Shown in pieces: positions 40,801 through 45,490 of a stretch of 64,000 nt of DNA; the first letter of the stretch is position 1, and each line of letters opens with the position of its first letter. Made by a program: the position numbers and the translations under genes. This DNA comes from Liolophura sinensis. Taxonomy: Eukaryota > Mollusca > Polyplacophora > Chitonida > Chitonidae. The notes under the pieces were generated by a model. The model saw only the letters and a list, made by a program, of their open reading frames with translations. It made no database searches and was not told where the DNA came from. The stretch is taken from assembly GCF_032854445.1 (NCBI RefSeq), contig NC_088304.1:23857513-23921512 (forward strand). Reading direction: 5' to 3'.

Positions 40801-41100
40801 AAATTAAGATCAGACCTCAGTGATTTGTTCCCCTCGTAATCTTTCACGTTTGAATTGACAGTAGACAAACAGAGCCTAAACTATGTTTTCTAAAGCCAGT
40901 TGAGCTTGTAATCATAAGAGACAAATGAAGTTGCCGTCTTGAAATGACAGGTGTTTAAAACAGATGTTGTTGTTGCACACGTCGCCTATTTTGACAGTAG
41001 ATCTACTTATCCTTACCTGTGTTTTCTCAAAGTTTTCTCGCTCCAAATCAGCTGGGCTCCGTTTGCCGTGAATCACTTTCGGCAGGGACAGCGACGACAT
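3100..41100 (-). CDS. HIP1: Huntingtin-interacting protein 1 family (HIP1/HIP1R/Sla2-like), N-terminal 544 codons in 17 exons; 3' part beyond the window
   Basis: Endocytic adaptor that links clathrin-coated pits and phosphoinositides at the plasma membrane to actin. Seen directly: 17 minus-strand exons, all with AG acceptors and GT donors, whose phases agree from one to the next and sum to 1632 nt. Residues 1-281 match the ANTH domain, including KAINSTESPVKEKHAR, ITCWKFCHVLHKLLRDGHPN, GQCRLAPLI and DTLSGHRDRF, followed by NLQYFK and PPNFL. Residues about 328-364 form an acidic and proline-rich linker (FDQAFG, then APPPPPEP). Residues about 366-544 are heptad-like and Lys/Glu-rich, matching the family's coiled coil. 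Family members are about 1000-1070 residues, so the rest of the coil and the talin-like I/LWEQ actin-binding module must lie beyond position 1. Invertebrates usually have one HIP1 gene, so I do not decide between HIP1 and HIP1R. There is no frameshift or stop in the exons. Confidence 0.95.
4357..4425 (-). CDS. HIP1: HIP1 exon 16 (residues 476-498, coiled coil)
   Basis: Encodes HAEANKQLSSEKKAVEEKEQ and AVK. Acceptor ttccag|CATGC, donor AAAG|gtgggt, 69 nt, phase 0/0. Confidence 0.88.
4796..4930 (+). mobile_element. SINE-1 copy, 5' truncated
   Basis: The family's 3' domain (acctgcggatggtcgtgggt ... ataatgctggtcgccg ... ttcttgagcacggcgtaaaa) with an AAATAAAT tail. The tRNA head is missing. In HIP1 intron 15. 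Confidence 0.85.
5139..5314 (-). mobile_element. SINE-1 copy, head missing
   Basis: Reverse orientation. Tail, core domain and the gaagccagcat junction are present, but there is no A/B-box head. It lies 170 bp from HIP1 exon 15. Confidence 0.85.
5483..5571 (-). CDS. HIP1: HIP1 exon 15 (residues 446-475, coiled coil)
   Basis: Encodes KQVKASDEKFKKMKDIYTKL and REEHVQLLRN, close to the family's YSKLKEKY.ELV..HA.LLRKNA block. Acceptor ttgcag|AACAAG, donor GGAAT|gtaagc, 89 nt, phase 1 in, phase 0 out. Confidence 0.92.
5858..5936 (-). CDS. HIP1: HIP1 exon 14 (residues 420-446, coiled coil)
   Basis: Encodes EKEVLLVQVEAAKKNTAASA and KLADVE. Acceptor actttag|GAGAAA, donor TCGAGA|gtaagt, 79 nt, phase 0 in, phase 1 out. 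It is assigned from phase continuity and coiled-coil composition. Confidence 0.88.
6689..6781 (-). CDS. HIP1: HIP1 exon 13 (residues 389-419, coiled coil)
   Basis: Encodes DFRIISMLKEKVEKLEEDIR and RLMAERDEQKK with clear leucine heptads. Acceptor ttccag|GACTT, donor AAG|gttagg, 93 nt, phase 0/0. Confidence 0.88.
7050..7395 (-). mobile_element. SINE-2 copy (tRNA head, TTTACGTCATACTTAA-type end)
   Basis: Read on the minus strand, a tRNA-like head (A box taatggttagagc, B box gggatcaaacc) leads through a degraded body to an end reading ttattaagtatgacataaaa. It lies within 45 bp of HIP1 exon 12 in intron 12. Confidence 0.65.
7440..7512 (-). CDS. HIP1: HIP1 exon 12 (residues 364-388, coiled-coil start)
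   Basis: Encodes DMLIERLMREINQLREELER and then VKAE, matching the family's LIERL.REI..L...LE start of the coil. Acceptor ttttag|GGACA, weaker donor GAG|gtttgt, 73 nt, phase 2 in, phase 0 out. The tRNA-like head of an unrelated SINE ends about 45 bp away in the intron. Confidence 0.9.
7686..7924 (-). mobile_element. SINE-1 copy, nearly full length
   Basis: Includes the tRNA-like head (reverse of the GGCTC..GTTGG-type A box, degraded) and the full 3' domain. It sits in HIP1 intron 11. Confidence 0.8.
8081..8187 (-). CDS. HIP1: HIP1 exon 11 (residues 329-364)
   Basis: Encodes ASDESDKFDQAFGDAS, then FNFNGAPPPPPEPDE. FDQAFG sits where vertebrate proteins carry Phe-based endocytic adaptor motifs (inference). 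The five-proline run could bind an SH3 or WW domain (inference). Acceptor tgtcag|GCATC, donor GAGAG|gtgagt, 107 nt, phase 0 in, phase 2 out. Confidence 0.88.
8234..8276. repeat. TA microsatellite
   Basis: About 16 TA dinucleotides followed by a short AT-rich end, 47 bp from HIP1 exon 11 on the intron side. Confidence 0.9.
8715..9231. repeat. Minisatellite built from the HIP1 exon 10 donor, three alternating subunits
   Basis: Subunits of about 35-45 bp of three kinds alternate in order (types ending CAGTCAGAG, ATATTAGAG and GATAGAG on the HIP1 strand), each followed by a GTGAGT or a mutated form. The first member overlaps the real exon 10 end. Divergence grows toward the low-coordinate side. 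Confidence 0.85.
9232..9372 (-). CDS. HIP1: HIP1 exon 10 (residues 282-328)
   Basis: Encodes EPPNFLIAADFSKHVKPVAV followed by an acidic stretch ending GFLIDTTQSE, equal to the family's PPNFLRASALSEHI.PVVVIP linker. Acceptor cttcag|GAGCC, donor AGAG|gtgagt, 141 nt, phase 0/0. The last exon bases and the donor are copied many times in the downstream intron. Confidence 0.95.
9791..9924 (-). CDS. HIP1: HIP1 exon 9 (residues 237-281, end of ANTH domain)
   Basis: Encodes LPPDTLSGHRDRF, GNLQYFKNLVQVPVLPD, which is close to the family signature LPADTLQGHRDRF...NLQYFKRLIQIP.LP. Acceptor cacacag|GCCTT, donor CTGAT|gtaagt, 134 nt, phase 1 in, phase 0 out. Confidence 0.97.
10050..10315 (-). mobile_element. 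SINE-1 copy, full length
   Basis: Core, then gatttgaaatg (altered B box), then aaccaactgagccacagag (A box and first stem of the tRNA-like head). In HIP1 intron 8. Confidence 0.85.
11437..11520 (-). mobile_element. SINE-1 copy, short 3' fragment
   Basis: Only tail and the first part of the core (gccgtactcaagattatttc ... cagcattatggtggga) remain. Confidence 0.75.
11545..11775. repeat. Degraded tandem repeat with aaaagcttaac
   Basis: Four spaced copies of gagctaaac...aaaagcttaac, units of about 60 bp, strongly diverged, in HIP1 intron 8. Confidence 0.6.
11936..12057 (-). mobile_element. SINE-1 copy, 3' fragment
   Basis: Diverged core with ccctgctgaagaatatttca and aaacccacaaccat. The head is absent. 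Confidence 0.75.
12273..12413 (-). CDS. HIP1: HIP1 exon 8 (residues 190-237)
   Basis: Encodes FSSLDMSRSNSMTNTGQCRL, then APLILCIQDSCQLYDYLVKS and LFKLHS, a strong match to the C-terminal ANTH helices. Acceptor ttgcag|TTTTC, donor CTCGA|gtacgt, 141 nt, phase 1/1. Confidence 0.96.
13064..13125 (-). CDS. HIP1: HIP1 exon 7 (residues 169-190)
   Basis: Acceptor cccacag|TTTTGAG, donor CCTGG|gtgagt. Encodes FELACDMLDYMDEILTLQHL, the family's QLTVEMFDYL helix. 62 nt, phase 2 in, phase 1 out. Confidence 0.94.
13345..13622 (+). mobile_element. SINE-1 copy, near full length
   Basis: Head with B box gagttcaagtcccg, core with an internal duplication of the cttcc/ccagggttctac part, and an AAATAAAT tail. 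It lies 220 bp from HIP1 exon 7. Confidence 0.82.
13833..13909 (-). CDS. HIP1: HIP1 exon 6 (residues 144-169)
   Basis: Encodes NPRIPGTLMMSDETLS and then SDVNSY, equivalent to the NPRFPG...SDVNNFF stretch of the ANTH domain. Acceptor ttcag|AATCCC, donor AGCTA|gtaagt, 77 nt, phase 0 in, phase 2 out. A long TG/TATG tract lies only about 45 bp away on the intron side of the acceptor. Confidence 0.95.
13955..14305. repeat. TG/TATG microsatellite tract, about 350 bp
   Basis: Alternating blocks of TG, TATG and a few TTTG. On the HIP1 strand it is CA/CATA. It gives long false ORFs of Cys-Val or Thr-His on both strands. 45 bp from the exon 6 acceptor. Confidence 0.97.
14306..14365 (-). mobile_element. 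SINE-2 fragment at the end of the TG/TATG tract
   Basis: ttacgtcatacttaacaatt and catttgacgatgatgc match the SINE-2 end. The TATG-rich tract beside it may have grown from this element's tail (inference). Confidence 0.55.
15052..15132 (-). CDS. HIP1: HIP1 exon 5 (residues 117-143)
   Basis: Encodes GHLKDGYGKLISAYTKLLVQ and then KLNFHKK, matching the family's GHL..GYGQL..YLKLL helix. Acceptor gcag|GGACACCTG, donor AAAAAG|gtagga, 81 nt, phase 0/0. The acceptor and the first 9 exon bases are repeated in the adjoining intronic array. Confidence 0.95.
15121..15335. repeat. Minisatellite built from the HIP1 exon 5 acceptor
   Basis: About four units of roughly 47 bp (cactgttatatcacaatcag plus acaggtgtccctgtaacaca). 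On the HIP1 strand each holds an acceptor, ttacag|GGACACCTG, copied from the start of exon 5. Confidence 0.85.
15738..15915 (+). mobile_element. MITE-A copy (one end lost)
   Basis: Starts tactgtaatccttcaacctt and continues through tgaagctctgaaactggcca and cataaattgccccgaaagtt. The second terminal repeat is not preserved. It ends about 50 bp from HIP1 exon 4. Confidence 0.65.
15966..16022 (-). CDS. HIP1: HIP1 exon 4 (residues 98-116)
   Basis: A 57-nt exon between ttttgtag|GTTG and TATGG|gtgagt. Encodes VVLDSLKFCSHLNDLGKLW, which aligns with the ANTH segment after DGHPN. Phase 0 on both sides, 14.8 kb downstream of exon 3. Confidence 0.92.
16258..16560 (+). mobile_element. Fragment of an IS630/Tc1/mariner-type DNA transposon with a helix-turn-helix ORF remnant
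   Basis: Opens with acagggtgtcccagaagtcg, the style of terminal repeat seen in many mariner-type elements. A frame at 16363-16554 (MANKLTVQERVELSFYAWKR ... WMVRDFWDTLYKVNK ... RFETSTTRPNSRS) resembles the DUF4817 helix-turn-helix DNA-binding start of such elements. It stops after 63 codons, the transposase catalytic part is absent, and no far-end terminal repeat is seen. It is a dead 5' fragment inside HIP1 intron 3. Confidence 0.6.
18202..18452 (+). mobile_element. SINE-1 copy, full length
   Basis: Well preserved: A box tggctcagttggttagcgcg, B box gagttcaagtcc, complete core. The tail is short (caccaaacaat). Confidence 0.9.
19155..19315 (-). mobile_element. SINE-1 copy, head missing
   Basis: Tail (atttatttattta) and core end at acgaccggagat. 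It lies directly beside the 46-bp array that starts at 19391. Confidence 0.85.
19391..20470. repeat. 46-bp minisatellite, about 23 units
   Basis: Unit tcagacttcacaagaaagag plus gccctgtataaacgtggata plus aataaa. Two main variants (cttcacaagaaag and cttcataaggaag) are interspersed. The aataaa sits in every unit. Confidence 0.97.
20639..20734. promoter_or_regulatory. T-box-type sites: an everted pair and a third half-site
   Basis: AGGTGTGTCACACCT (20639-20653) is a perfect palindrome of two T-box half-sites. AGGTGTGAA follows at 20726-20734. In HIP1 intron 3, just beyond the 46-bp array. Confidence 0.35.
21707..21834 (-). mobile_element. SINE-1 copy, 3' fragment
   Basis: Tail and core to the gacaggttgcc point; head missing. 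Confidence 0.8.
21970..22075 (-). mobile_element. Fragment related to the chimeric SINE
   Basis: Shares cattatgggtggagg and a following gcccaaggga with the 33.4 kb element. Both ends are unclear. Confidence 0.4.
22153..22310 (-). mobile_element. SINE-1 copy with internal deletion
   Basis: The core lacks the cccacgaccatccgcaggtt segment and jumps from cgggcagagcc to aggaagccagcatgaactgg. The B box gatttgaactc is kept. Confidence 0.75.
23568..24055. repeat. About 117-bp tandem repeat, four diverged units
   Basis: Repeats of agattcctacttctctaaac ... caattacaattctctta ... aaaataagagtagacgttat. A SINE-1 inserted at 24059, and a further partial unit follows it at about 24320-24400. Confidence 0.85.
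24059..24318 (+). mobile_element. SINE-1 copy, full length and youngest looking
   Basis: Intact A box (tggctcagttggttaaagcg), B box (gagttcaagtcc), core and an A-rich tail of 14 A. It reads close to the family consensus, so probably a recent insertion. It interrupts the end of the 117-bp tandem repeat. Confidence 0.92.
24430..24605 (-). mobile_element. SINE-1 copy, head missing
   Basis: Inverted relative to the neighbouring copy at 24059-24318 and 110 bp away, so the two could pair in a transcript. Confidence 0.85.
25764..25820. repeat. Compound TA/TG microsatellite
   Basis: Around 10 TA followed by around 18 TG. In HIP1 intron 3. Confidence 0.95.
26007..26228 (+). mobile_element. MITE-A copy with both terminal inverted repeats
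   Basis: Left end tactgtaattcttcaatctt pairs with the right end, which reads aaggttgtgaaattagggta. About 222 bp, no coding capacity. Confidence 0.75.
26841..27085 (-). mobile_element. SINE-1 copy, full length
   Basis: Tail, core and head (taaccaaatgagccacagag) present, with a small internal loss near gcagaggaaacc. Confidence 0.85.
27435..27657 (+). mobile_element. MITE-B copy with terminal inverted repeats
   Basis: Left taccctaaattacgtaaaat, right end ccattttaggacatttaagg followed by ta. The middle has agaactctcagaaccaggaa. No ORF. Confidence 0.7.
28175..28573. promoter_or_regulatory. Cluster of cAMP-response-element sites with a CCAAT box, in HIP1 intron 3
   Basis: Palindromic TGACGTCA at 28175-28182 and 28566-28573, half-type TGACGTGG at 28511 and TGACGTTC at 28539, and CCAAT at 28546-28550. 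Four CREB/ATF-type sites in 400 bp stand out in AT-rich sequence. Could be an enhancer or an internal promoter (inference). Confidence 0.45.
29471..29920 (+). mobile_element. MITE-A copy split by a SINE-1
   Basis: Left part tttaagcttttcacatgttt ... tactatttgtgaagcc at 29471-29556. Right part with tttccaaaatcaaattaaaa at about 29850-29920. The SINE at 29561-29771 lies between them. Confidence 0.55.
29561..29771 (+). mobile_element. SINE-1 copy inserted in a MITE-A
   Basis: Head-proximal part partly lost, core diverged (acaacctgctgatggttgtg), AAATAAAT tail. Left and right flanks are both MITE-A-like sequence. Confidence 0.8.
30205..30350. mobile_element. MITE-C copy
   Basis: Shares ccaaatgacacatttctgtt and tttggcatcagaagt with 50.68-50.85 kb. 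Starts with tttcaccttatgttta, matching the inverted end seen at the other copy. Confidence 0.5.
30803..30945 (-). CDS. HIP1: HIP1 exon 3 (residues 50-97)
   Basis: Acceptor gtcag|GTACG, donor CAAT|gtaagt. Encodes ILGTYQECGAGMFWG and then CWKFCHVLHKLLRDGHPN, an ANTH core helix block that is nearly invariant in HIP1 proteins. 143 nt, phase 1 in, phase 0 out. Confidence 0.96.
31112..31332 (+). mobile_element. MITE-A copy
   Basis: Left end actgtaacttttccaccttt, right end aagttgaggaattg. The shared middle has gccaatcccaccaatgtaga. Confidence 0.7.
31618..31711 (+). mobile_element. SINE-1 copy, 3' fragment
   Basis: Only the end from cccggtttacttcgaccata to the aattaaataaa tail. In HIP1 intron 2. 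Confidence 0.75.
31919..32215 (-). mobile_element. SINE-2 copy, body and tail
   Basis: Tail of four GTGA units, then the end motif (taacgtcgtacttaacagtt), gttgcaggacagatttccac, and gccattatactgatacaggt. The tRNA head is lost. Confidence 0.7.
32713..32776 (-). CDS. HIP1: HIP1 exon 2 (residues 29-49)
   Basis: Acceptor cccacag|AGTACG, donor CGCA|gtatcc. Encodes STAITKAINSTESPVKEKHA plus R, the basic, highly conserved phosphoinositide-contacting start of the ANTH domain. 64 nt, phase 0 in, phase 1 out. It lies 8.2 kb from exon 1. Confidence 0.95.
33158..33357 (-). mobile_element. MITE-A copy
   Basis: Reverse orientation, ending gattgaagaattacagta. It directly abuts the chimeric SINE at 33365. 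Confidence 0.7.
33365..33600 (-). mobile_element. Chimeric SINE (SINE-1 tail, different body)
   Basis: Begins like SINE-1 (atttatttatttgactgctg ... attcaagaatgttttactta). It then changes to a body with gggtggagggcactgaatgc and gggcatcccctgcc, ending with a B-box-like gatttgaacttg. A second, more degraded relative is at 21970-22075. Confidence 0.6.
33750..33890 (-). mobile_element. MITE-B copy
   Basis: taccctaaatgaccataaat at one end, aggtcctttatggta inverted at the other. Shorter than the other two copies by an internal loss. Confidence 0.7.
36614..36837 (-). mobile_element. MITE-A copy with both ends
   Basis: taccctaatttatctacctt at one end and gaaggttgaagaattacagt-type sequence at the other. 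Both are about 25-bp imperfect inverted repeats. Confidence 0.75.
37556..37675 (+). mobile_element. SINE-1 copy, 3' fragment
   Basis: From gatggtcatgggtttcccc through ataatgctagctgccgtcat to the AAATAAAT tail. Confidence 0.8.
38340..38497 (+). mobile_element. SINE-1 copy, head missing
   Basis: From cttcctctccggccataagt through the core to a short tail. The cttgagtacggcgtaa part is replaced by a shorter variant. Confidence 0.8.
39183..39434 (-). mobile_element. SINE-1 copy, full length
   Basis: Clean core and complete head with aaccaactgagcc (A box) and acttgaactcac (B box). In HIP1 intron 1, antisense-related to no exon. Confidence 0.9.
41017..41100 (-). CDS. HIP1: HIP1 exon 1 (start codon, residues 1-28)
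   Basis: Starts MSSLSLPKVIHGKRSPADLE and ends in FEKTQ, which matches the family start just ahead of the ANTH domain. The donor reads ACAG|gtaagg at 41016, phase 0. The ATG is chosen because the protein start and length agree with the family. A short upstream reading frame precedes it. Confidence 0.93.
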
Positions 41101-41131
41101 TATGGCGATATCCTCCCAACTGGACAGCGCA

Positions 41132-41152
41132 CTATGACAAAGTCCTTCTCAT
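41132..41152 (-). promoter_or_regulatory. Short upstream ORF in the HIP1 5' leader
   Basis: A six-codon frame (MRRTLS then TAG) starts 52 nt upstream of the HIP1 ATG and stops 31 nt before it, out of the main frame. If the transcript includes this leader, the uORF could damp translation of HIP1. That depends on the unknown transcription start. Confidence 0.4.
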
Positions 41153-41571
41153 GAATTCTATTTAATACACAAAAAAAAGATATCAGAGCCTTCCGAATTT
41201 TCTTTCCGCCCCATTCGACGACGACAGGAAATAAACTTTGCAGCGCCATCTACACACGCACTGTTACCAACAGGAGCGTTAACTCGGCCTTTACTAGATC
41301 TTTCCACTGTTTGATTCTGTGTCCACCCTACTATAGTCATCGGTGTATGGATTTAACACTTATTAATTATTTAAAGAATCCCAGCCTACGAAATGTAACC
41401 AAATATACTGTGTATAAAATAACCTTATATACCAGTATCCGTTTAAAAATATTTTATGTGGTCTTCCAATTTTAAGGATACTAGAACCACTCAGAGGTGA
41501 AGTTTGGCCAGCCCAGTTTTTTGGGTTCACATTTTGATTCTCCATTTTTATCTCACTTAAAGACTACAACT

Positions 41572-41596
41572 ACCCCCCCCCCTCCCCCACCCCCCG
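41572..41596 (-). promoter_or_regulatory. G-run block upstream of HIP1 (possible G-quadruplex)
   Basis: The plus strand is almost pure C. The HIP1 strand therefore carries runs of 6, 5 and 9 G separated by single bases, about 475 nt upstream of the start codon. This satisfies a four-tract G-quadruplex pattern. A promoter role is inference from position only. Confidence 0.35.
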
Positions 41597-42259
41597 CTAA
41601 ATATATATAACTTACCATTTAAGACAGTCTACCAATTAAGACGGTCGTGTTTTCTTAGTACTCCCTGATTAGGGGGATTACTAAACTCACTGAGTGGGGA
41701 TTAGTGGACCCCTTCCTGCTGCTACCTCTTGTAAATGTTTATTGCCTCCTGCTAGGATTTGTCAAATCAGCGCAAGGCTGCTTCAGCAGACTTTGTAGCA
41801 TGCAGGCAGTGTTGGTCTTTCGGCGCTTGAAAACTGTGCAAAGAAATTGGATTAAACGGGAGAAAGTAGAACCTTCAGTTCTTGACACTTAATTGACTGG
41901 AGCTGGCAGAGAAAAAGGCTGTGTATGTAAACCACCATATCAATACTAATGCTTGCAGGCAAAAAAAATGAGGCCCCCAATAAACAAATAGAACAGTAAT
42001 CCTTCCTCAAAAAGAGGAGCTTGTAAATGCGCAAATTTCTTAAGCTCCCATCACACCACTGTACCACAACTTAACTTGATTCCCAAAATGCATAAATCCC
42101 ACAAAAGCTCGCTTTAGTGCGGGGTCAAGAAGCTGTACCACCAATATTGTATTTACTCTTTTATCGATGGCACTACAAAAAGTGCAGTCATTTTGAGTAC
42201 ACAAAAAAATGCTGTTGCGCAATTGCAACAAATCAGGCGTCAAGAGGATGGGGATTATT

Positions 42260-44420
42260 ACAAATTCAAAACGTTTGACTCAACGTTCAAATACATGTAC
42301 TTTATAAGGGCATCTCCACTATTGAAATTTTTTGTACAATCCTCCCAAAGACTTATGTTATAGAATTTCATCAACAATTGTTCGCGTGTTTAATAAAACT
42401 TGTCACCGCTACATTATAGTGAAGTGCAAAAGTTCCACAACATACAAGGGTTACCATCCATAGGATGTTTTTTCGTTGTTCATCGAGTTGCTTGAATTTA
42501 ATATTAATAACAAATGAGTGATATTCTGGGCAACCATATATCACCAGCCAGTAGGTATTTCAATGGGTACAAACTGTTGCAAGTTTTTGGCTAACTTATA
42601 CCTATTCTTATCTGAATATGGCTACATGAAAAACTTATTTAAGAGTGACTTTCAACAGGCAAGATATTTCACGCCCACAAACTTGGATATTGATTAACAA
42701 CCATAGCTTTAAACAATCCATATATAGCAAAGGTTCTGAAAGATATATATGCTCCTTCGCAGGATTTAAAGGAATCATACCTGCTTTCCAGATGGTGCAT
42801 CTTATCTTCTATCTGAACCTGTATTTTTACAAAGACCGAAACTGTTTCCCGCCTCACAGACTTTACGACAAGAGGGATAGTTTCAATTTTGGCAATCAAG
42901 CTCCTTCAGTGTAAGTTTCTTACGTTTTACACTGAGCATAATTCTCTTGTATAAGTAAATGCAGTAGAGAACAGCACGTCAAGCCGTGGTGTTGGGGGCG
43001 TGTAATTTGCTACTATTTAAGCATTTGCAGGAAAAGTGATAAAACAAAACCCTAACTGGGGTAAACTGACGAGGCCGTACTTCACCGTTTCCATGTGACC
43101 AATTGTCAACCATCACACTGTAGTGATTTACTCTCTATGCTGCACTTCTTTAATTATATTGTATTCTTTTACAAAAAAAAAATCTGCCTGGTGCACTAAC
43201 TATCCCGATGTCTGCTCCATTTGCATTGTTTTAATGTTATTATACGTTAAAAGTGGCGACAACACAACATTTTGAGCATTTTTAGACTGTCTAACAAATT
43301 ACAATTAACATCACTGCATTTTCGTTATCTAGATCTGCTTAAGCCACGAGGCTAGGGGCGTATAATAGGCCAATTTTTAGAATTTACAAGAGACCGTATT
43401 TCACCGTTTACTTGTAATCATTTGTAATCACATCGTCGTCGCTGCTCTGGTTTTACTCTCTACGCTGTACGTCTTTAATTATGTTAAAAACTCCAACAGG
43501 TGCCCATCAGGGTAGGGGTTTACTCAGAACTGTCATGCACATAAAACATTTGTGTTTTCATTTACAAAAGTAGGTAGATTTATTCACGTTTTATTGGGGG
43601 AGGGAGAATTCTTCAGTAAAATTAATTTTCATGACAAAGTTTGATACACATGAGCCTCTCAAGGCATTTTGCTTCTTGTCACTCTTTCTGTTTTTGAGAA
43701 AGCCGTGTAGTGGGATACTTCTATTTCACACTGTCCCCCAACTGTTCTTTCCTAGTTTTAATGATATGAGTAAAATAATATCAAAGTTTTCAAAATATGT
43801 GAATGTTTTTACTTTACCTCACAAAAATACAAGATGCATATGAAAAACGTTTTTTTATTATTATTATTTTATATAGTGAACTTGAACAACAACAATTTGA
43901 AAATGATCAAAATTGGAGAAAAATGCATTATTTTAAAAACATCAATTTTCTCCTAATTTTCACTGATACGAACGTTGGACAAGTTTTGATTGCCATCAGT
44001 ATAAGGACATCTCCACTTGGGATTTCTATACGCTCTGTGCCAGTACTATACATTCCCCACAAAGACTTTATTGATAGAATTTCATCACAAAGTTTGATAA
44101 ACTGGTCACCGCTACCAAAGGCAATAAATCCTTCCTCAGTTCCACTTCATACATGTAGGGCCTACAATGCTGACATTCATGGGGTGTTTCCTTGTTCATC
44201 GAGTTGCTTGAATTTCTCATGAATAACATCTACATGTATGTACTGTATATATACATCTCCGCTTAATTCAAAGGAAACTAGACTCTCCACATGCTACATT
44301 TTATAGCTGGATCTGTATCTTTACAAAGACGAAAAATGTTTCCTATCTCACAGTCTTTACGTACTACGTTAAACCCCAAGCACTCACAGTCTTTACGAGA
44401 GTTTCAATTTTGACCTTGTA
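42260..44420. repeat. Ancient duplicated block (42.26-42.9 kb and 43.96-44.42 kb)
   Basis: Shared in order: aagg(g/a)catctccact, agaatttcatca, gtcaccgctac, gttcatcgagttgcttgaat, ttacaaagac and agtttcaattttg. The offset is about 1.7 kb. A smaller pair at about 42.99-43.15 and 43.36-43.49 kb shares ttcaccgttt, tttactctcta and cttctttaatta or gtctttaatta. Confidence 0.7.
44346..44396 (+). mobile_element. 21-bp SINE-2 tail insertion with a 15-bp target duplication
   Basis: tactacgttaaaccccaagca, the very end of SINE-2, is flanked on both sides by ctcacagtctttacg. The related sequence at 42.85 kb has only one such copy. This reads as an extremely 5'-truncated retrotransposition. Confidence 0.7.
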
Positions 44421-44520
44421 AATTATCCTTAGTTGGCTGGCAATATACTGAATACTCGTGCAAACATGGCGTGTACATATATCCAGCCTTGTAGCACTTG
44501 TTAGATCCTATATTCAATAT

Positions 44521-44580
44521 GTGACGCATTCTTGAGCCCGACGTAAAACACCAATCAAATAAATAAATAAATAAATAAAT
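44521..44580 (+). mobile_element. SINE-1 copy, extreme 3' fragment
   Basis: Only attcttgagcccgacgtaaa plus a long AAATAAAT tail. Confidence 0.7.
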
Positions 44581-44966
44581 ATTATCTGACGAATTCAGTC
44601 AACGTCACAAGTTATTTACTACAAAAGCTGGTTTATCAAGGTTAACTTTATTGAGTTTCATAATCTGTATACTTCTCTTGTAAATAAATATGGACAGAGC
44701 GTCCAAAATCTGTACCATTCTGCTATGGGCTATAGGCCTATTTTCATACTTTATATACTTTCTTACAGTTCTTTAGTGGTTTGTGTTAAAGGTCGATTTG
44801 GGAATTGGCCTTGCGATTATTGATCTCGAACGTCTATTTGGTTGACCGCTTGTATACAAATGCCGACGCATAGATTCAACAAACGTTGGACTTCACATAT
44901 AGAAACGGTTACGTGAGTGTGTGAAACCTTGCTTATAGGATAGCTGTTTACCATCCTACATAGGGT

Positions 44967-45098
44967 TTATTTAATTATTTACTTCATTGGAGTTTTACGC
45001 CGTACTGAAGAATATTTCACTTACAAGACGGCAGCCAGCATTACGGTGGGAGGAAACGGTGCAGAGAAACTCAGGGGAAACCCATGAACATTTGCAGT
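44967..45098 (-). mobile_element. SINE-1 copy, 3' fragment
   Basis: Tail and core (gccgtactgaagaatatttc ... ggaaacccatgaacatttgc). The head is absent. Confidence 0.8.
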
Positions 45099-45148
45099 TC
45101 TTGCATATGTGTGCCTAAAAGTTCCGTTGTGGGCTGCTCGTAAGAACA

Positions 45149-45490
45149 CGTGGTTTCCGCGTGATTCTTATCTAAACTTAAATTTCTTGAACTGGTTTTA
45201 AATTTGGCATGTACACGAGGCCTCCCGTTGGGATAGTTTTTGCTTGCCTGCTTTCAACTCTTCGTGGTTTCCGCGTGATACTTATCTAAATTTACATTTC
45301 TTGAATTGGTTTTAAATTTGGCATGTACAAGAGGCCTCCCGTTGGGATAGTTTTTGCTTGCCTTCTTTCAGCTCTTCGTGGTTTCCGCGTGATTCTTATC
45401 TAAACTTAAATTTCTTGAATTGTTTTTAAATTTGGCATGTATATGAGGCCTCCTGTTGGGATAGTTTTTGCTTGTCTGCTTTCAACATCT
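45149..45490. repeat. About 114-bp tandem repeat, three units
   Basis: cgtggtttccgcgtgattct ... aattttaaatttggcatgta-like ... aggcctcccgttgggatagt, about 95% alike. They end in a shared cttcg junction. Confidence 0.88.

Larger units (their letters stand above)
32777..41016. other. HIP1 intron 1 (8.2 kb)
   Basis: MITE-A at 33158 and 36614, a chimeric SINE, MITE-B, and three SINE-1 copies. 34000-36600 and 39450-41000 hold nothing I can support. Confidence 0.6.
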
